64,000 nt of DNA from Stichopus chloronotus. Its lineage: Eukaryota; Echinodermata; Holothuroidea; Aspidochirotida; Stichopodidae. Shown piece by piece: positions 45,201 through 59,319 of this stretch. Under the pieces are notes generated by a model. It ran no database searches and was not told the DNA's origin. It was given only the letters and a program-made list of their open reading frames with translations. The DNA is taken from positions 15,703,677 to 15,767,676 of the forward strand of contig CM037843.1 in the NCBI GenBank assembly GCA_021234535.1. The letters run 5' to 3'. A program made the position numbers and the translations under genes. The first letter of the stretch is position 1, and the number at the start of each line of letters is the position of its first letter.

Positions 45201-48200
45201 GCAGTATGCTTGTCTGAAGTACATTGGCATGAAGATGATCATGTTAAGGAATAAGAACATTAAAAACCAGGATAACTTTCTCATCAAAGCCTATATATTT
45301 ATGCCTAAACTTATGCATCAAGTGATTGTGCAGAAGATTAAATATTTTTTGTATGTAACTCATAACACATGTTTAATGTCATAAAGTGTCCAGCCTGTAC
45401 AACGTACTCTATTTCAGCGTGACAAAAGAAAATGTTATATTCACATTGCAGGCATACTTATACTGTACACCCATTTGTAATAGTACTACACTAAAGTATA
45501 ATACATTGCCATCTTCTTGAGGACTAGTTATGTAAGACATTTTACCGCCATGTACCTCCCGCTCTGTTGGCCATCTTTACTCTGTACGTTGTTGAAAGCA
45601 AGTCACTTAGCACTCTTACTCTGTTGAAAATGGCTGTTGTTGTACATGCGTATTGTACGATACATAAATGGATAACAAACTGACGACAGTGAATGACTAG
45701 ATCTGCCCTTCACCAAGAATTCAGGTAATCTGAAGCTACACTGTTCAATGTCTAGTACATCAAACCCTTGCATTTAATTAAAATCTTTACCGAAGAAAAA
45801 AGAAAAAAAAACACTCCTCGTGTCAATGAAATTTTGCATTGGTTTACAGTTTGGGATTCAGTGAACTGCATAAATAAATATCTAATGAGGTACCAGAATC
45901 TTCAGAGGTGGGATATTCCTGTGATGTTACTTTTCAACAGCATACTGTACATATCTTCATGGACAAATTTGTTCTGCCCTCCTTATTCAGGAAAAGTGGG
46001 TGCTGAAGTTTTTCCTCCTGAGAGGAAAAAATGTAAAATATGTAAAGCATCTGAAAGGTTATTCAGTAATTTGCACTCTTTCAACATTTTATCAAATATG
46101 TGCAGTTGGCATATGATTGCTCTGCAATTCTGTGAAAATTGTGGCATCTTCCTAACATCAGTTTTGTAAAAAAATATTCTTTCAGGAGGATTGGGGTTGA
46201 AATTCTACATTGGTAAATGATCTGTAAATTAAAGGTTACCTTCTTCTTTGCACGCAGATGGATTTGTGCAGTGTAAAATGTCGAAGGATTGGCTATCTCT
46301 TGTTTTGTCTATTGCTTAACACCAATGACAGAACATACAGTACTTTTGAAACACATTGTAACTGGAGGTATTTGTGAGGTTTAGAGACAATAAACACACA
46401 TTGATGTAACAGCAAGTCAATTGTGTAACATTATTTCCATTGTTTCATATTCCGTGCCTCGGAATTTTTAGCACTATTCTAATTGTGTTATTCTTCAATA
46501 GTAACACCAGCTAATAAACAAAAAAAAAACATGTTGTCGAACGCAGTATATGAAACAGCTGTACTCTGAATTTCACTTTCTACTTACAGTAACCAAGGTC
46601 AATAAATAATTTTCATCCCGGTGAACTCAGAGTCGCTTTCACCATCGGTGCATGATACAAGCAGGCTGTGAGGTGAAAAATCAATCCTCGGACAAGCACG
46701 TGTACATTATGGTGAATTAAAAACAAAACAAAGGGGAAAAAAAGTAGTGTGATGACTCAGAGAAAGAAACAGTGCAATGCACTGATCCCATAGATGACCT
46801 GTCTAGTAGAATTACTGTATACAAATGTTTTGCTGCATAAGTACTGTGGCTGCATGGACCAATTTCTTGCATGAAGCAGCTTGTACTGTAAGGACTGGAT
46901 CATATTGTAAGTGTACTGGACACAGAGGTTCATTTCATCAAAGTTAATGTTATCCATATTGATCTCAGAATACTATCTGAAACAAAATAAAAAAATGTTC
47001 ACGGGATAAAAATTGAACCTGTTACTGTGGATGTCATTGTGAGTTTGTGACAATGAAAATAATGGGGACAAGATACCTTTAGATGAAGTTTAGTGGTAGT
47101 TGCTCCTGGTGTACAGGTAGGAGATGCTTACAATTCTCTGCATGACGACCAAATTTTGTTGGAAGGTTGCCTTTCCATCTGACAACTACAGACTACAGTG
47201 TGAAAAGGACAAAATTTTACATTTGGCTGTCCCTTGGGACTACCAAGTAAAATTGATACGGTTTCACCATTGTACACCAACGTTTTGCGGCAATGCTGAT
47301 CGTGGGTTTTATTGATTTGCCATAAATTTTACACAAGACTTTCTTCCCAATCGTACACACTGACAGCATTAATGATACCGAATCTCTATACATTCAGGAC
47401 GACAAAAGCATGTTGCCTCCAAATTGGGAGGACTGTACAACTTGCATGTAGCTGTGCCGTCCTTATTGCAGATGTTGGCAATTTTTAGATCAATATTTTG
47501 ATGGAGTCGATTAACGCAAAAAGTGGCATCCGACACAGAGACGTTAATTATCAATTTATTATTATTGTGTCAAAGGAGCATCCGTGGATGTATGGCACCA
47601 GTAACATAGCCAATATCAGTAATGAGGCTATGCTAATGTGTTAGAGAAGTCCACGGGTAATACTTAGATTGTCATTGGTAGAAGAGCCACGATCAAAATC
47701 GAGAGCTCTGTGATAATTTTGTATCAGGAGTATCCGTGGACACATACCTGTCGTTATTTTTGCCACATAATGTCACGGTGAACAGTCCAGCCGTTTCTCG
47801 AGTGAGCAGCATTCGTACTAGTGAAATATTTTTTGTAGCAAAAAGTGCTACACAAAAATGATTTTGTATAGCAATTTTTCATTGTGGTGTAACAGTTTTG
47901 CATGAAAACAAACTCATTTATACATCTGTAAGCATACACCTCTTGTACAGTAGTTTCCTAGTCTCTTGTGATCGATACGGAGATAGGAAACAGTTTCATA
48001 ATGTTTGGTTGGCATTTTTCTTCGAGATAACTTTATACTAGAAAAATTGGCCATTTCTGACACAGCCACATTGTGTCTGTGGCATTAGGTAATTTTTTGC
48101 AATTTGTCTTTGTAATTTGGCAAATGCAATGCTGTACGTCACAACCATCGAGCTATGAATTTTGAGAAGTACATGGCTAGTACAGAAAAGTGAATCACAT

Positions 48201-48495
48201 TTTGTGATGTAACACCCGGGCTATTTCAAATGTCAGTTATGAGCTATTTGGGAACAGATCGCCTAAATACTGTTTACACAGCAGTTTGTACTTTTACATG
48301 GATACTGTATTTGTATAGTTATACTTTAAGAAATGCCCATTCAGGGAAAAGTTTGACAAATCTGTGTTGTATTTTCAAGGATGAAGTTTGGAAGAGTCCT
48401 TAATTCAGTTCTCAATTGACATAGCTAGGAGGTAAAACCGTCTTATTTTCTTTCCTTTCTGTTTCTCCCATTTTTTTTTTTTTTTTTTGTGGCAG

Positions 48496-48521
48496 CAGAA
48501 CTTACTGCACGTGGATCCAGG
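48496..48521 (+). other. TMEM63: TMEM63 5'UTR part of first coding exon
   Basis: A long T tract ending TTTTTGTGGCAG makes a strong splice acceptor at 48494-48495. It is followed by 26 nt of leader before the ATG. The gene therefore has at least one upstream non-coding exon, whose position is not identified. Confidence 0.6.
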
Positions 48522-48641
48522 ATGAGCACACCGAATGACACAGGATTCTGCAGCATTTATGGTAGAAATAGCACAGCCATCAGCTATCTTCCCCTCGGTG
48601 GCATCCCTCAAAATATATTGTACAATGTCATCTTCTGGTTG
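48522..48641 (+). CDS. TMEM63: TMEM63-family channel, first coding exon
   Basis: These 40 codons start at the ATG at 48522 and end in phase 0 at a strong donor, TTG|GTAAGT. The protein begins MSTPNDTGFCSIYGRNSTAI and continues to LGGIPQNILYNVIFWL. The pattern PND-S/T ... C ... NST ... GGIP is that of the extracellular N-terminus of vertebrate TMEM63A/B, and both NDT (5-7) and NST (16-18) are glycosylation sequons. The last residues open the first membrane helix, completed in the next exon. TMEM63 proteins are OSCA-related, mechanically or osmotically gated cation channels of plasma and endolysosomal membranes. The paralogue (A, B or C) cannot be decided, and the invertebrate gene may precede that split. 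Confidence 0.88.
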
Positions 48642-49582
48642 GTAAGTAGTATAACTGCTGTACATGTACCACACGCATGCAAGTATGGTACGATGCTGTG
48701 CCTATGAATGCTACAGTATGTTAAAGCGAGACGTGCACATTTGATGAAATAAAAAAAAAAGCCTTTATCATTGGTCTTCCATCTTTCTTTTCCATTTGGT
48801 ACCAGACTGGAAAAAGAATGTGTATGCTATGTTTCTTACAGGAGAAATGTCACTGATTAGACTCGTTAAGTACAGTAGAAAAATCTTTAGACTGATGTAG
48901 TCTTTTTAGCTAAAATCTCAGCAGAACCAGGTCCTGTGGTAAATGCGCAGGACTTAACTGTGTTGCTAAACCACAATAAACTGTTATGCAATGTTGGCAT
49001 TTCTTTTTGAAATGTGGCAATATCATACTTGATTTCCAGATCAAAATCATCATGCAGAATTTTTTATAGCTAAATGTAAGAAGTAGAGCCAGTCCTTTGG
49101 TGCACAAATTGAGTACATGCATCAACGTGAACAATTTGGCCTGATCTTGCATGGGTTGAAGTGTAAAATAGATTTTTAAATGTCACAGAAAAGACCACAC
49201 TGAGCTTTCGTTTAGCGTTTGCCTTGTGAGTAGGATGAAAAATAATCAAGTACTTGATCATCATTTGTAGATGCATATGTGTCTGTAATATTTGCGGTTT
49301 GGTTTGATGAAAGAAAAATGAGTAATGGGTCTCAGGAGACATTACAACCTTGTTAAGGAAATGTGTGAACATGTGTAAAGGTTGATCTGGTAAAGACTGA
49401 AGTACGTAAAGCACATCACTGTATCACTGACAAAGCGAAAATGTATTGATTTAAAGCATGTACCATTGCATTGATGGACCACTTTTAAAGGAATGATCCA
49501 CATGGCATGTGTACAGCTAGTAGTACAGTAGTCACTTCCAACTGGTGACTGACAGGAATTCTGTTTCTTCATTTTCGTACAG
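48642..49582 (+). other. TMEM63: TMEM63 intron, 941 bp
   Basis: This intron runs from GTAAGT to a TTTTCGTACAG acceptor in phase 0 and interrupts the first membrane helix. Nothing else is recognised in it; minus-strand frames of 80-114 codons here resemble no known protein. Confidence 0.8.
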
Positions 49583-49665
49583 ATCATTTTGCTGCTGTAT
49601 TCCTTCTTTAGAAAGATAGCCGGTGATTATGGCCGAATCGCCCTCGTATCGTATGGAGAACAACG
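49583..49665 (+). CDS. TMEM63: TMEM63-family channel, second coding exon
   Basis: This 83-nt exon gives residues 41-67. IILLLYSFFRK completes the first membrane helix, then comes AGDYGRIALVSYGEQ. The W/G-DYGR-I/L-ALV string after a helix and basic pair is strongly conserved in vertebrate TMEM63A and B at the same place. The exon ends two bases into an Arg codon at donor GTAAAC. The fit in order, spacing and phase with the first exon makes the assignment firm. Confidence 0.9.
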
Positions 49666-52600
49666 GTAAACATACTCTTGTCGTTACACTGCACTGCCTC
49701 GATTATCATGATTGCAGCTGATGCCGATGATTTATGCATGTGTATTTTTTATTTCCTTATCCGAAACAAACTCACATTAATTTTGTGTTGTCAAAAGTTG
49801 CATTTTTGGCGATATGTTTGACATGATTATCAAATTAAAAACTATTCAGAGTTTTGTCCATTGCGAACAACATTTTAGCCATGTGCCAATGTATTTCAAG
49901 TTAACCTGCATGATACGTTAGGACGTAGAGTTTACATTGCATCTCAGTGAGCGAATTCATGTCTTTTCCAATCCTTATTCATCGCTTTTTTCTTTAGTCA
50001 CATGTTTCTTTCTCAAATTTTCAAATTTTATCTAATGTTTGTTATTAAACTGTTCGAATCTCTCTGTGATACCATAGTATCAGTAATTCACACAGTGATT
50101 TTTGGAGGCAACAATAACTGCTGGTTTTGTTGTCATTTTTTTATTCATTGTGCCTTTATATACTGAGTGGATGAAAAAAAAAAAATTGGATTGTGCTCCG
50201 TGCTTTCTCTTTCATGGACATGTTTTTCAAATGCCTTGAAGGAGGCAGACTCCCTGACTTATATATTCCCTGCTCGAGTCGTGCCACAGAAAAGGAAAAA
50301 TTCGTAAGAGACAATTAAGACTGAGGCAGTATACGTGTGGAGCAGTGCATCAGTAATCATCATTTTGAAATGAAGGGGAGCAAAAAAATAAGCAGAGAAA
50401 GGGCAGAGAAAAGTCAATCCAGCCTTCAAGTGAAATTGATTCTTTGTTAATTCAAGCCAAAAGGTTCTTCAGAGATTTTTGTAACATTGAATTCAATGGC
50501 AAATGTTAAAATACAGTAGTGCTCTCGTCTTGCACATCATACCCTCAGTACCCGTGCATCTCTTCGAATTAGCCTTGTACCTTTTGCATAAGTCGCAAGT
50601 ACAGCTTCGTAGCTCAACTAAACCTCTTCTCTCCCCCCTCCTCATCTACTGTCCCCACCTTGAAGGCAAGCGACAGAATTTATGGAAGTTTGACGTAAAC
50701 CACATCAATGTGACAAAATTACTGCCTGATTTAAAGAGGCACGTTGAGTTGTCTCCCGAAATTCACTAAATTTTCCCTAAGACCTGTCACGTTTCTCTCA
50801 AATATTAATGACACATGGTCAAACTAAGAAGATCCTCACGTGTCATATACGTAGGAAGATCAGTGAGTCAGTCATTAGCGATTGGTTTTTGAAAATTGGT
50901 GACCGGACACTTTTCGCATTAATACGTATTCAAATGCCGCACAGTCGTTTCAAGTCATGGGCAAAAAATTCCAAACCTTTGACAATTTCAATAGGAAACC
51001 TGACTAATTATGCTAATTGTGAGCATTGCCATGTAGTCGTTCCGTCGTACCCTTCAAATTCCTCACAAACTTATTGATATCAACTCAATTAGCCCCTTGT
51101 TGTGTAGCGAGATGCATGAACAAGTCACGGTCACACTGAACCAGACACAGAGAATCAAGAAACATCATTCTCGACGTGGTCGTCGGCAGCGGTATTTCTT
51201 GCGTTACCTGAACTCATTGGCATTGAATGGAATGCATGTTTCTCTCTCTAAGCATCTAAGCTGACAGGTGGTGTTTTCTACCAACCCCACAGAATTGATG
51301 AACAGCTCCTGCAGATACGCTGCAACCCTTTTTTTTTTTTCTCTTCTTTAATTTGTTATCGTGGACGATGTCAGTGCTTGATTGCATTCAGATTTGAGAG
51401 GGGGGGTTTGGTTATTACTTAAATTGGTATTGATTTGAGAATGCCCTGGGATGTTCATATGCTGCAGATTTTCAGAAGCTGTGGAAAATGTAGTCACGTG
51501 TATTCAGGTTCTCTGGGAAAACCAGTATGTTGATAATAAATTTCATTGTAAAGGTAGAAAGAAGTGTAAACAGGGAATAAAACAGAATGCATCTTTGAAT
51601 ATAAACATGAAGATGGCAAGGAGTATACGTTCTTGACAGCTAGCGAACTACCTGAAAAATGACATGCACAATTCAGAAAAATACATGTAACTCTGCTTTG
51701 TGTCATCATCTTCCATAACGTGTGTAAAATTAATAGCTAATACATAATTCTTCATTGTTGGTAACTCCTTTCATATTTTAGATTAAATACCTAAATGCAT
51801 ATAGCTACCATTGCCAGATATTCAGTTGTGGTGGTTTTACAGTACGTGTGTAGCACGTTTCCTAGTATATCACAGGTCCTCGTCATCTAAGTTTCTCGCA
51901 TTCAACGCAAGTCCCTTAGCACAGCGCAAGTTTCCAGTATCTTTATAATAATAGCTCTCAACCTTTTCGTTTCATATTTTTCTGCCTTATCGTTTTGCAT
52001 GCATCAGTTGTGCTGTTAATTCAGTGGAGCATATACCTGACTGTGATGCTCATCCTCCTATCCTTGGAAACGTGCATCTTCCCTCATCAATGCACAGCAG
52101 CTATGTTGATTCATCAATATGGTCTATCAGACAAGCAGATAAAGCCTTTCGAAGAGTCTTTCATATGTATACATTTGAGTGGAATTCCTTCCTGCGCATG
52201 CATATTTATTCGGTCATTTCCCAGCCAGCAAAAACAAAGTACAACCATCATCGATTGTGTATTGTTTTAATATATCTGATTAGTGCAGTCTTAATAGCCC
52301 TAAACGATGTACTGTTCTGTCTTCAATGATTTTTGGTCACACGTTCTCTGGATTTGTCTGATTGTGTGTATTTTTATCCACATTTTATGATGTTAGCTTC
52401 TGCTACTTATTTTTTGTACAGTGTCAATAATCAGCTGAAATATGAGTCGGAAATTTGCCAGTGAAAGTCACTTTCCATGGAATGTGTCATAGCAACTACA
52501 AAAAATATTTTTGAAGCCCCATTTTTGCATATGTGAACATTCACATTCGTTCCCATTTGTCTGTTTGATTTCAAGTGATGGCAATACGATGCTTTCTTTT

Positions 52601-55600
52601 AGAGTCTGAAACTTGTAGGCCCAACAAAAATGTTGAGACAATTTTCATATTCAAAAATTTGGAAGATGAGTGCATAGTCCTCTGTCAGGTTTTGAGACAG
52701 GTGATCTTTTCCCGTATTTTGCTTCCCTGAAACACTGATGAAGAACAAAGATAAATGATGAGGCCATTGCCAGTGCAACTCATATTCCAGCTTGAACATT
52801 TTAGTGTAAGATGGGGTGTTGTTCACTTTCACATATCAATCTATAGTGTTATACAACAATGTGATCTTTAAATACACAACAACTGTGTTTCAACTCAGTA
52901 CACTGTCATGCCACAGGTACTTTTCCAATCATTTTCTAAATTTTCTTACATTCCTTCTGTCTGCCTGCATTTGGTTTCATGCCGAGTTACAATTACCAGC
53001 TTTAGATCTAATTTTCTGTGATTAAGCGCAGTAGTTCTAATCCTGTGGCCAGTCAATGCTGTCAATTAGTTGCATTTGAGCTGACTCTGTAGGTCTTTGT
53101 GAAATATTTTCTGTGATTAAGAAAAGACCATTTACAAGTCATTGAAGAGGAACGAGGCCTTTCAGTTAGCAGGCTTATGGCTGTTTGAGCTGTAGCCCAT
53201 TCCATATTCTGAATTTGAATGTATTGAAAAGTAGAGTAAGCCTAATTAAGGTTGAAAATTGAAGGCTGAAAAATATGCCTTACCATCTTCTAATAGCTGT
53301 TTCCATGCTCGGAGGGAATTTTAGCTACCGCATCGTTAGTGAACTTTAGGATGACGAGAGGAGCTTCTTGCTGAACTGTTCGCTGAAGAGGAAATCTACC
53401 ATTTAATGTAGGCACCAGTTATCATCATTAGCCTTGATATTCCTCAAATATGGAATAATATGAGAGAGATTTAATGGCAATCAAACATGAAATTCATATT
53501 GGTAAGGGCACTTTATTTCATGTGCTAGACTTACACGAAGTGCACTTGCCTTGCATCTTTCTGATAGGCGAATCTTTGGTCCAAGGTACATTAATCATAA
53601 TGCATAGTTGAAGTTAACTAAAAATGAAAAGGAATATTTGGTTTGCTGAAGGTCAAGTAAAAAAACAAAACAAAACCAGACCTGAGAAAAAGAAGAAAAG
53701 AAAAATAGAGAGGGCTACTTAAATTAGATAGAAATCACAATGAACTGAGATACGGTGTATGTAGTGATAGGGTCTTCGTTGTGTCTCAGTAAAAGGAAAG
53801 TATGTAGAGACTCTGTTGTGATCAGCATTTTGTTTTTTTTTTAAGCAGTAAAACCCAATTATTTGTGTCCTTTTTGCACTTTAAAGACCATCAATGTCGT
53901 AAGTAACACGTTTAAACCGCAGAAGCTGAAAACCAGACTTCAAGTGCAGATGTTATGTTTGAGTTCATGTACTTCAGGTATATTATTTCAACTCTTTTAT
54001 TTCTTGTAAAGCATAACACACCACCAGAGCACATTTTATTAACAAACTGTACCATTCTTTTTGTCTTTTTACTCCATCCGTTTGCGGTAATTACCAAAAT
54101 ATCCGACAGCAGCAGGTATTATGAACTTGTATAAAACTGTCTGTCTTTTATTAATCTCTAAAGACACCACACTTCTGTTACATTTGACTGCTGCTACGTC
54201 ATTCTTGGCTTTTTTTTTTTTTCTTAATTTTTCTTTCGAACAAATGATTTTTGCATATCTATTATCTATCTGTTTGCTAATAACACTGATCATCTCTCTC
54301 TTGTGCTGCTTGTTCATTAACATTTCTTTTGCAGCAGTTTTGCATTTTAAATTTAGCTGCTCATCTTTGAACTTATATTCTTGTACATGCAGCACTGTTT
54401 GTGTCATGTAAATCACCACTTCACAGTTTTCTTTCTGAAGATAAGGATCTTAATCATCAGGTGTGCACTCAAAGAGTTGTTGTCGTTAGATGGGGTCAGC
54501 ATGGGGGGGGCTAAACTTATTGATGTCATTCCTGGGAAGGGGATATAAGGGGAGAGTTTCTCCTTTAAAAAGGCCTCTTTTCCAAGGGACTATTATGTGC
54601 AAAATGGGACCATTATTAGAAACCTATTGCCCACCATGAAACCTCCCCACATATATCATTTTGTCATTTAGAGGAAGGGGTAGGAGAGGGAGGGCTGTCA
54701 TGGAAGTGAAACAGGAACCTACGTAATGAAATACTTGTCGGTAAAATCGGTTGAGTTGTTGGTAATTATCTTATAGCCAAGCAAGTGCAGCAGAGAAGCC
54801 TAGAATGTTCAGCTCACATTGCGTGTCAGCCAAGGAAACCAAACTTCGAAGATGTATCTCTTTGTGATGGTAATTTTGTCACTTCATGAAAAGATTTCAT
54901 ATTTCCTCTGCCGTGAAATTCACCAAATTGAGTATAATCAGATCAAATCCAAAAACAGGTTAGATGATAATTATTTGCGGCTAAATATGGTTTATCGGGG
55001 ACAGAAGAAAACTCCAGTGCATTGTACAAGTCTACATTCAGGTTTGGGGGAGAACATCATTGAATATCCTGCAGAGTCCAGTCAGTGAAAGAATACTCGC
55101 TTCAAGGGTGAGAAACTGTTACAAAAAAAAAAAACATGGTCAACTTCCCTCTGAAAGGTTACTTTGCACTGTTGTTCAAACAGCAAAACCACTTTTGGTT
55201 AAATTTTGAGGAAAAAAAAGAGATAGTAAATAGAATTTTTAAATCAGCACTATTTAATGTCTACTGTAGAAGGTCATGAAGTGAAAAAAAAGACTTCTGA
55301 GGGCATCTCCGTAAAACACCTTTCAAACAGATGAGAAAACTCAAACATACTGTACATTCAAGACCAAATGGAAATAATGTTTGATGTTTCTCACTTTTTT
55401 CAACCCATAATGAGGACTTTGAAAAGTCCTCAGTTAAAAGTGGCAGATTTACCCTCAAATTTTCCCTGATTACCAAGTTGTTCAAATTCTTTTCCCTAAA
55501 TACTACCCCTTCCCCCTGCCCCCACAGCCAAAATTTTGAAAATCATCCTGTCAGTTTGATGCATTGAAATATCGCACAATTAAAAGTCAAGTTCAACTGC

Positions 55601-58600
55601 ATTGTTAATATTTTTGGATGAATGACAAAATTTCATTTCAAGGATGAATCAGGTGACAATACATTTAAAAGATTCTAAAGTGTATACTGCTCCCCTAAGT
55701 CTGTGTCTCCCAGATTACATTTTCAACCATTAAGTGGAGGCTTTCCCAAAGTAACTCACTCATAGCTTAAGATGTGGTTATGAACAAAGATGTTGATCAC
55801 AGTATTTACTCTTCAAGCAATTCCATCCCAAGAAAACAAAGTTTTGTATTTTGTATGCAACTATTAGTTGTTTCATCAGTGTTACAGTAGGTTTAATGTT
55901 ATAATTACCCTCTAGCTGGTGCCTTGCTCGTTTATTATGGTGGACTTTTTCTTTTTGCCTTCATGAAAGTTAAAAACCAAAAGGAAATAATCAAAAATTT
56001 GAAAAGGTGTCATGTAATAGTACTTAGTCCAGTGAGTACAGCAATACCTAGTGCTGAGCAAGAGTTCGCCCCTTTTGTGGTCGGCATTGTATTTTCTAGT
56101 AATATTGCGATACATCATTGCAGTACCTTGCAGTTCTTTCCTGTGGTATTATGATAATTTTGTAGGGTTTAGCACACTGTGATAACTTGAGCAGTCTTCT
56201 GTATGCTTGGAGTTATGTTTTACTCTTCTTTTGCATAAACTCGGTGTTCATCCTGTCTCACTAGATACTTTCATCAGATCTTCCTCCTGTCCATGTTATC
56301 ACGGGCAGATATATTTTCAGAAATGCTGAAAGGAATGCTTTTGTTTTTCCAGCAAGATTCTCTCTTGATTCAGTAATCATTGCTTTTACATGTAGCCTCC
56401 AGCTTGTAATTCAAACCCTAATTTGTGCTTTCTTTTGACGAATAGAGATCTCCCTGCGAGTGTGTATCAGTTGTAATTCACTGTTGTGCCCCTGAAGAGA
56501 ATTATTAGAGAGTGGACACTTGGTTGAATAATTGGTTTGAAGGCAGCACCATTGGGGACATGAATAATTTCTTCCATGGTTATGACAAAACAGATACTGT
56601 GTTAGTAAATTCTTTCATGCAACGCTAGTGATGCTCTTTTGCAAAAAAAAAAAAAAAAACATGAAATATTCTGTTCAGCTTCATCAGCACAGACAATCTA
56701 ATGAGAAAATGAAGGAGGGAAAAGTGGAATAACAAAAGGTGAAAACTATTTTAGAATGCAGTGAAATCGTAAAATATATGCCAATGAAGGCATCACCTAC
56801 TTCAGAAACTAAGCCTCATCCTAAATTAGACATACTACCAGTATTAAAGAACAAATTCAGCATTCAGATGACAATTTATGATGATATAGGTAGTTGCAGA
56901 CTTAGGTAGAAGTGTTTTTATTTTTTTTACACTTACTTCTGTAGATTTGATATAAGTTGTAAAGGAGCTGTCTGGTGAAGATGAATCCATGGCAAAGTTG
57001 CAGGGATTCACCTATTGATCAGCTTAGCACTCATTTGGTTTGAAGTGTATAATGTCGAATGGGAATTTCGTTCAAAATTTCTTTTTTTTTCTCTCTATTC
57101 ATGTTCGTTTTATTCTTGTTAATTAATCATTCTTCTTTGTTCATGTATACATTCATTTAACACTTCGTAATTTGTTTCGTGTGTCTTTGTGTGAATCTTC
57201 AGGTGTATTTCTCAGTGAATTTGTGCATCACATTCTTTTCACTATGGTGCCTTGATTTTAAAACTCAGTCCAAGTATTCAGCACAATTACTCATCTTCCT
57301 CGATAACTTTGCTGGGGAGGATGTCTTATTTTCTCAATTCTCAGTTTTGCTCTCAGCTACAGTGCTTTCTTTCCATTATTTATTTGTCTATTTTATCATC
57401 TATGTCGGTGTTATTGTTAAACATTTTGAAGCGTTATAACATGTCAATGGATGTGCCTTGTGGTTTTGTGAAGAGTTATTGAACTTTTAACTGAAACAAC
57501 TTTGTAAGTGTTGCATGTCACTTTAGTTGGCTCCCCTGGTCTCTGTGTCTCCTCCGTGTTGGGTAAAGATTGTCTGTGTAACTATATTGCTTTGAAGTAG
57601 TCATCAAGTGTCTAGCTCCTATCCTCCCTTGTAGCCTTGGCCTAATCAAATTAAACATCAGTAGTTTACGCTGCAGATACATCTGTCTGCAGTTACTGTC
57701 TTGAACAAACACATTGATTAAGACAGAAACGGAATATCAATCATACTAGCAGAGACAAAATAAACTACTCAAATGCTGTGAAATTTATATTTTGCTTTAA
57801 TTTGCAGAATTATGCAGAGCTAGGAGTGGTGCGTAGCACCTGAAGGTTCAGTCACAGAAAGCAGCATATTTGACTGTGGCTCAAAACATCTGGCATGTTC
57901 AGAAATATTTCTACAGATTAAATGTATACTGTGTTAAATCATTATGTACTGATACCAATCTGTGTTAAGGCTTCTTCAGTGTGTACTGCTGGCTTACAGT
58001 AATATTGACATAGACTACACTATGTGACGTTGGTTTTGTTGTTGTTGTTAATGTCAGTTTGTTGATTAACCATTGAGTTGCTAATTACATGCATTTCACA
58101 TGTAAACCCTCTCAGTGACAGCTCTAGAAATGTGTGGAGGGATTGACAAGTGAATTATACCTGACAGTGCTCGTATATGGTAGCTTGAGCCTGCTGCAGG
58201 CTTAAACAATCGGTCACATCGTCGAGTTACGAGAGTGTGATGATAAGTAACATGGCTATTTCAAATTTTGGGGTATTTTTACACACAAACAAACAAATAC
58301 TGTTGTAAAATACTGTGCTTAAAGTTTGGCATTGACAAAATACATTGTGGTGTTAGTGACGGGATCATTAAACTGTAAAGATGTTAAGATGGAAATTCAC
58401 CCATGTTACGGTCATATAATATCCCATCATATTTTTGTGCAAATGAACGAAATTAACTATTTTATTTTTTTTTTGTTCACATAGTTGTAGGTTAGTGTAT
58501 CATAGGTCCTCTTTTCACTCTAGCTTTTTGTTTCAAATTCTTTAGTATTCCCCTGAGTTGTAGTGAGGGAACTATCAATACTAAAAGATGGCAGTAATTA

Positions 58601-59319
58601 GAGAAACAGTGCATATCTACATCCCTCCACTGAATACTAATTGCTTTCTGATCGCACAACGGCAAGTAATTTGTAAGCACTAACATGGAGTTGAATCCAG
58701 TCATTTGTCAAACCATATGTTACATTGTGAAAGTTAATTTATTAAAAAAACAATTGACATATTAGGATGGAAATTGTAAGTGGCAGGTTGTGTGTTTTCC
58801 TGGTCACAGTGATGAATAACTCAATAAGTGGTTTTGTTTACCCTTTGGGTTATCATCAAATTCAATAATGAACCTATGAATGGGTGTGAATTCCTGAAAA
58901 TTGCTGTATGAAGTATGCCCGATAACATAATAGGGAGAAATGAAAAAAGAGGTACACTTGGTGTTCTGTTTACTGGATGTTACTGGATGTTGATTATAAT
59001 GATGACTGGTATCAATTTAAACCATATCCATGGTTAATTGTGACTGTCATATTATCAGATTCGTAAGGAGCTAGTTCAGGGTGTCAAGTAATTTTTTTTT
59101 TTTTGGAATTTTTTTATTGTATGTTTTTTGCAGAGGTGCTAGGTTTTACGACTCTGCATTCTGTGTGTTTTGAAGCCAATTTTCCCCTTTCTCGAATATG
59201 TATCACATGCTTAAAGTGTGTCCACATACTGTCTGTGTTTGTCTTGGTTATATATATATATTACATCTGTGATTGTGTTAATGTAGCCATAGATTTTGTG
59301 TCTCTTTGATTTCTCACAG
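49666..59319 (+). other. TMEM63: TMEM63 intron, about 9.65 kb
   Basis: This long intron has no recognised exon. It contains the second copy of the dispersed repeat (50740-51090), a purine- and G-rich block near 54490-54700 that may be a repeat remnant, T- and A-rich tracts (54210, 56642) and many TACTGTA/TACAGTA words. Open frames of 60-116 codons occur on both strands; all are AT-rich and resemble nothing known. If 59320-59378 is not an exon, the intron is longer. Confidence 0.6.
50740..51090 (+). repeat. Dispersed repeat, copy 2 of 2
   Basis: This is the partner of 35440-35735. Its right part reads ACCCTTCAAATTCCTCACAA then ACTTATTGATATCAACTCA, against CCATACAAATTTATTGATAT in the first copy. 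It is longer by about 60 bp through insertions in the middle. Confidence 0.6.

Larger units (their letters stand above)
33321..48495. other. Long non-coding stretch upstream of TMEM63 (possible 5' introns)
   Basis: About 15 kb has no exon I can assign. The first 550 bases (33340-33900) are richer in CpG and in TAGGCCTA words than the rest, and could hold a promoter and 5'UTR exon of TMEM63, since the first coding exon of that gene is preceded by a splice acceptor. This is position-based inference. Separate entries cover a dispersed repeat at 35440-35735, a short open frame at 36915-37040, a GC-richer block at 37730-38110 and a transposon-like fragment at 42031-42290. A poly-C run of 14 stands at 44859-44872. 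The longest frame, 45768-46169, is not convincing. Confidence 0.5.

Noticed and set aside
45768..46169. 133-codon plus-strand open frame with CKICKASERLF and several cysteines
   Set aside because: Lys/Asn/Ile-rich, AT-driven composition, begins with a run of lysines from an A tract, and resembles no known family. A frame of this length can occur by chance in 15 kb of AT-rich DNA.
33321..48495. A further gene between the LINE nest and TMEM63
   Set aside because: Both strands were read for domain motifs, splice-bounded exons and tRNA boxes. Nothing consistent emerged beyond the weak 41-codon frame.
54069..54419. 116-codon minus-strand open frame rich in Lys
   Set aside because: The basic stretch comes from a poly-T/A tract. 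An opposite-strand frame of 96 codons overlaps it; neither has a recognisable domain.
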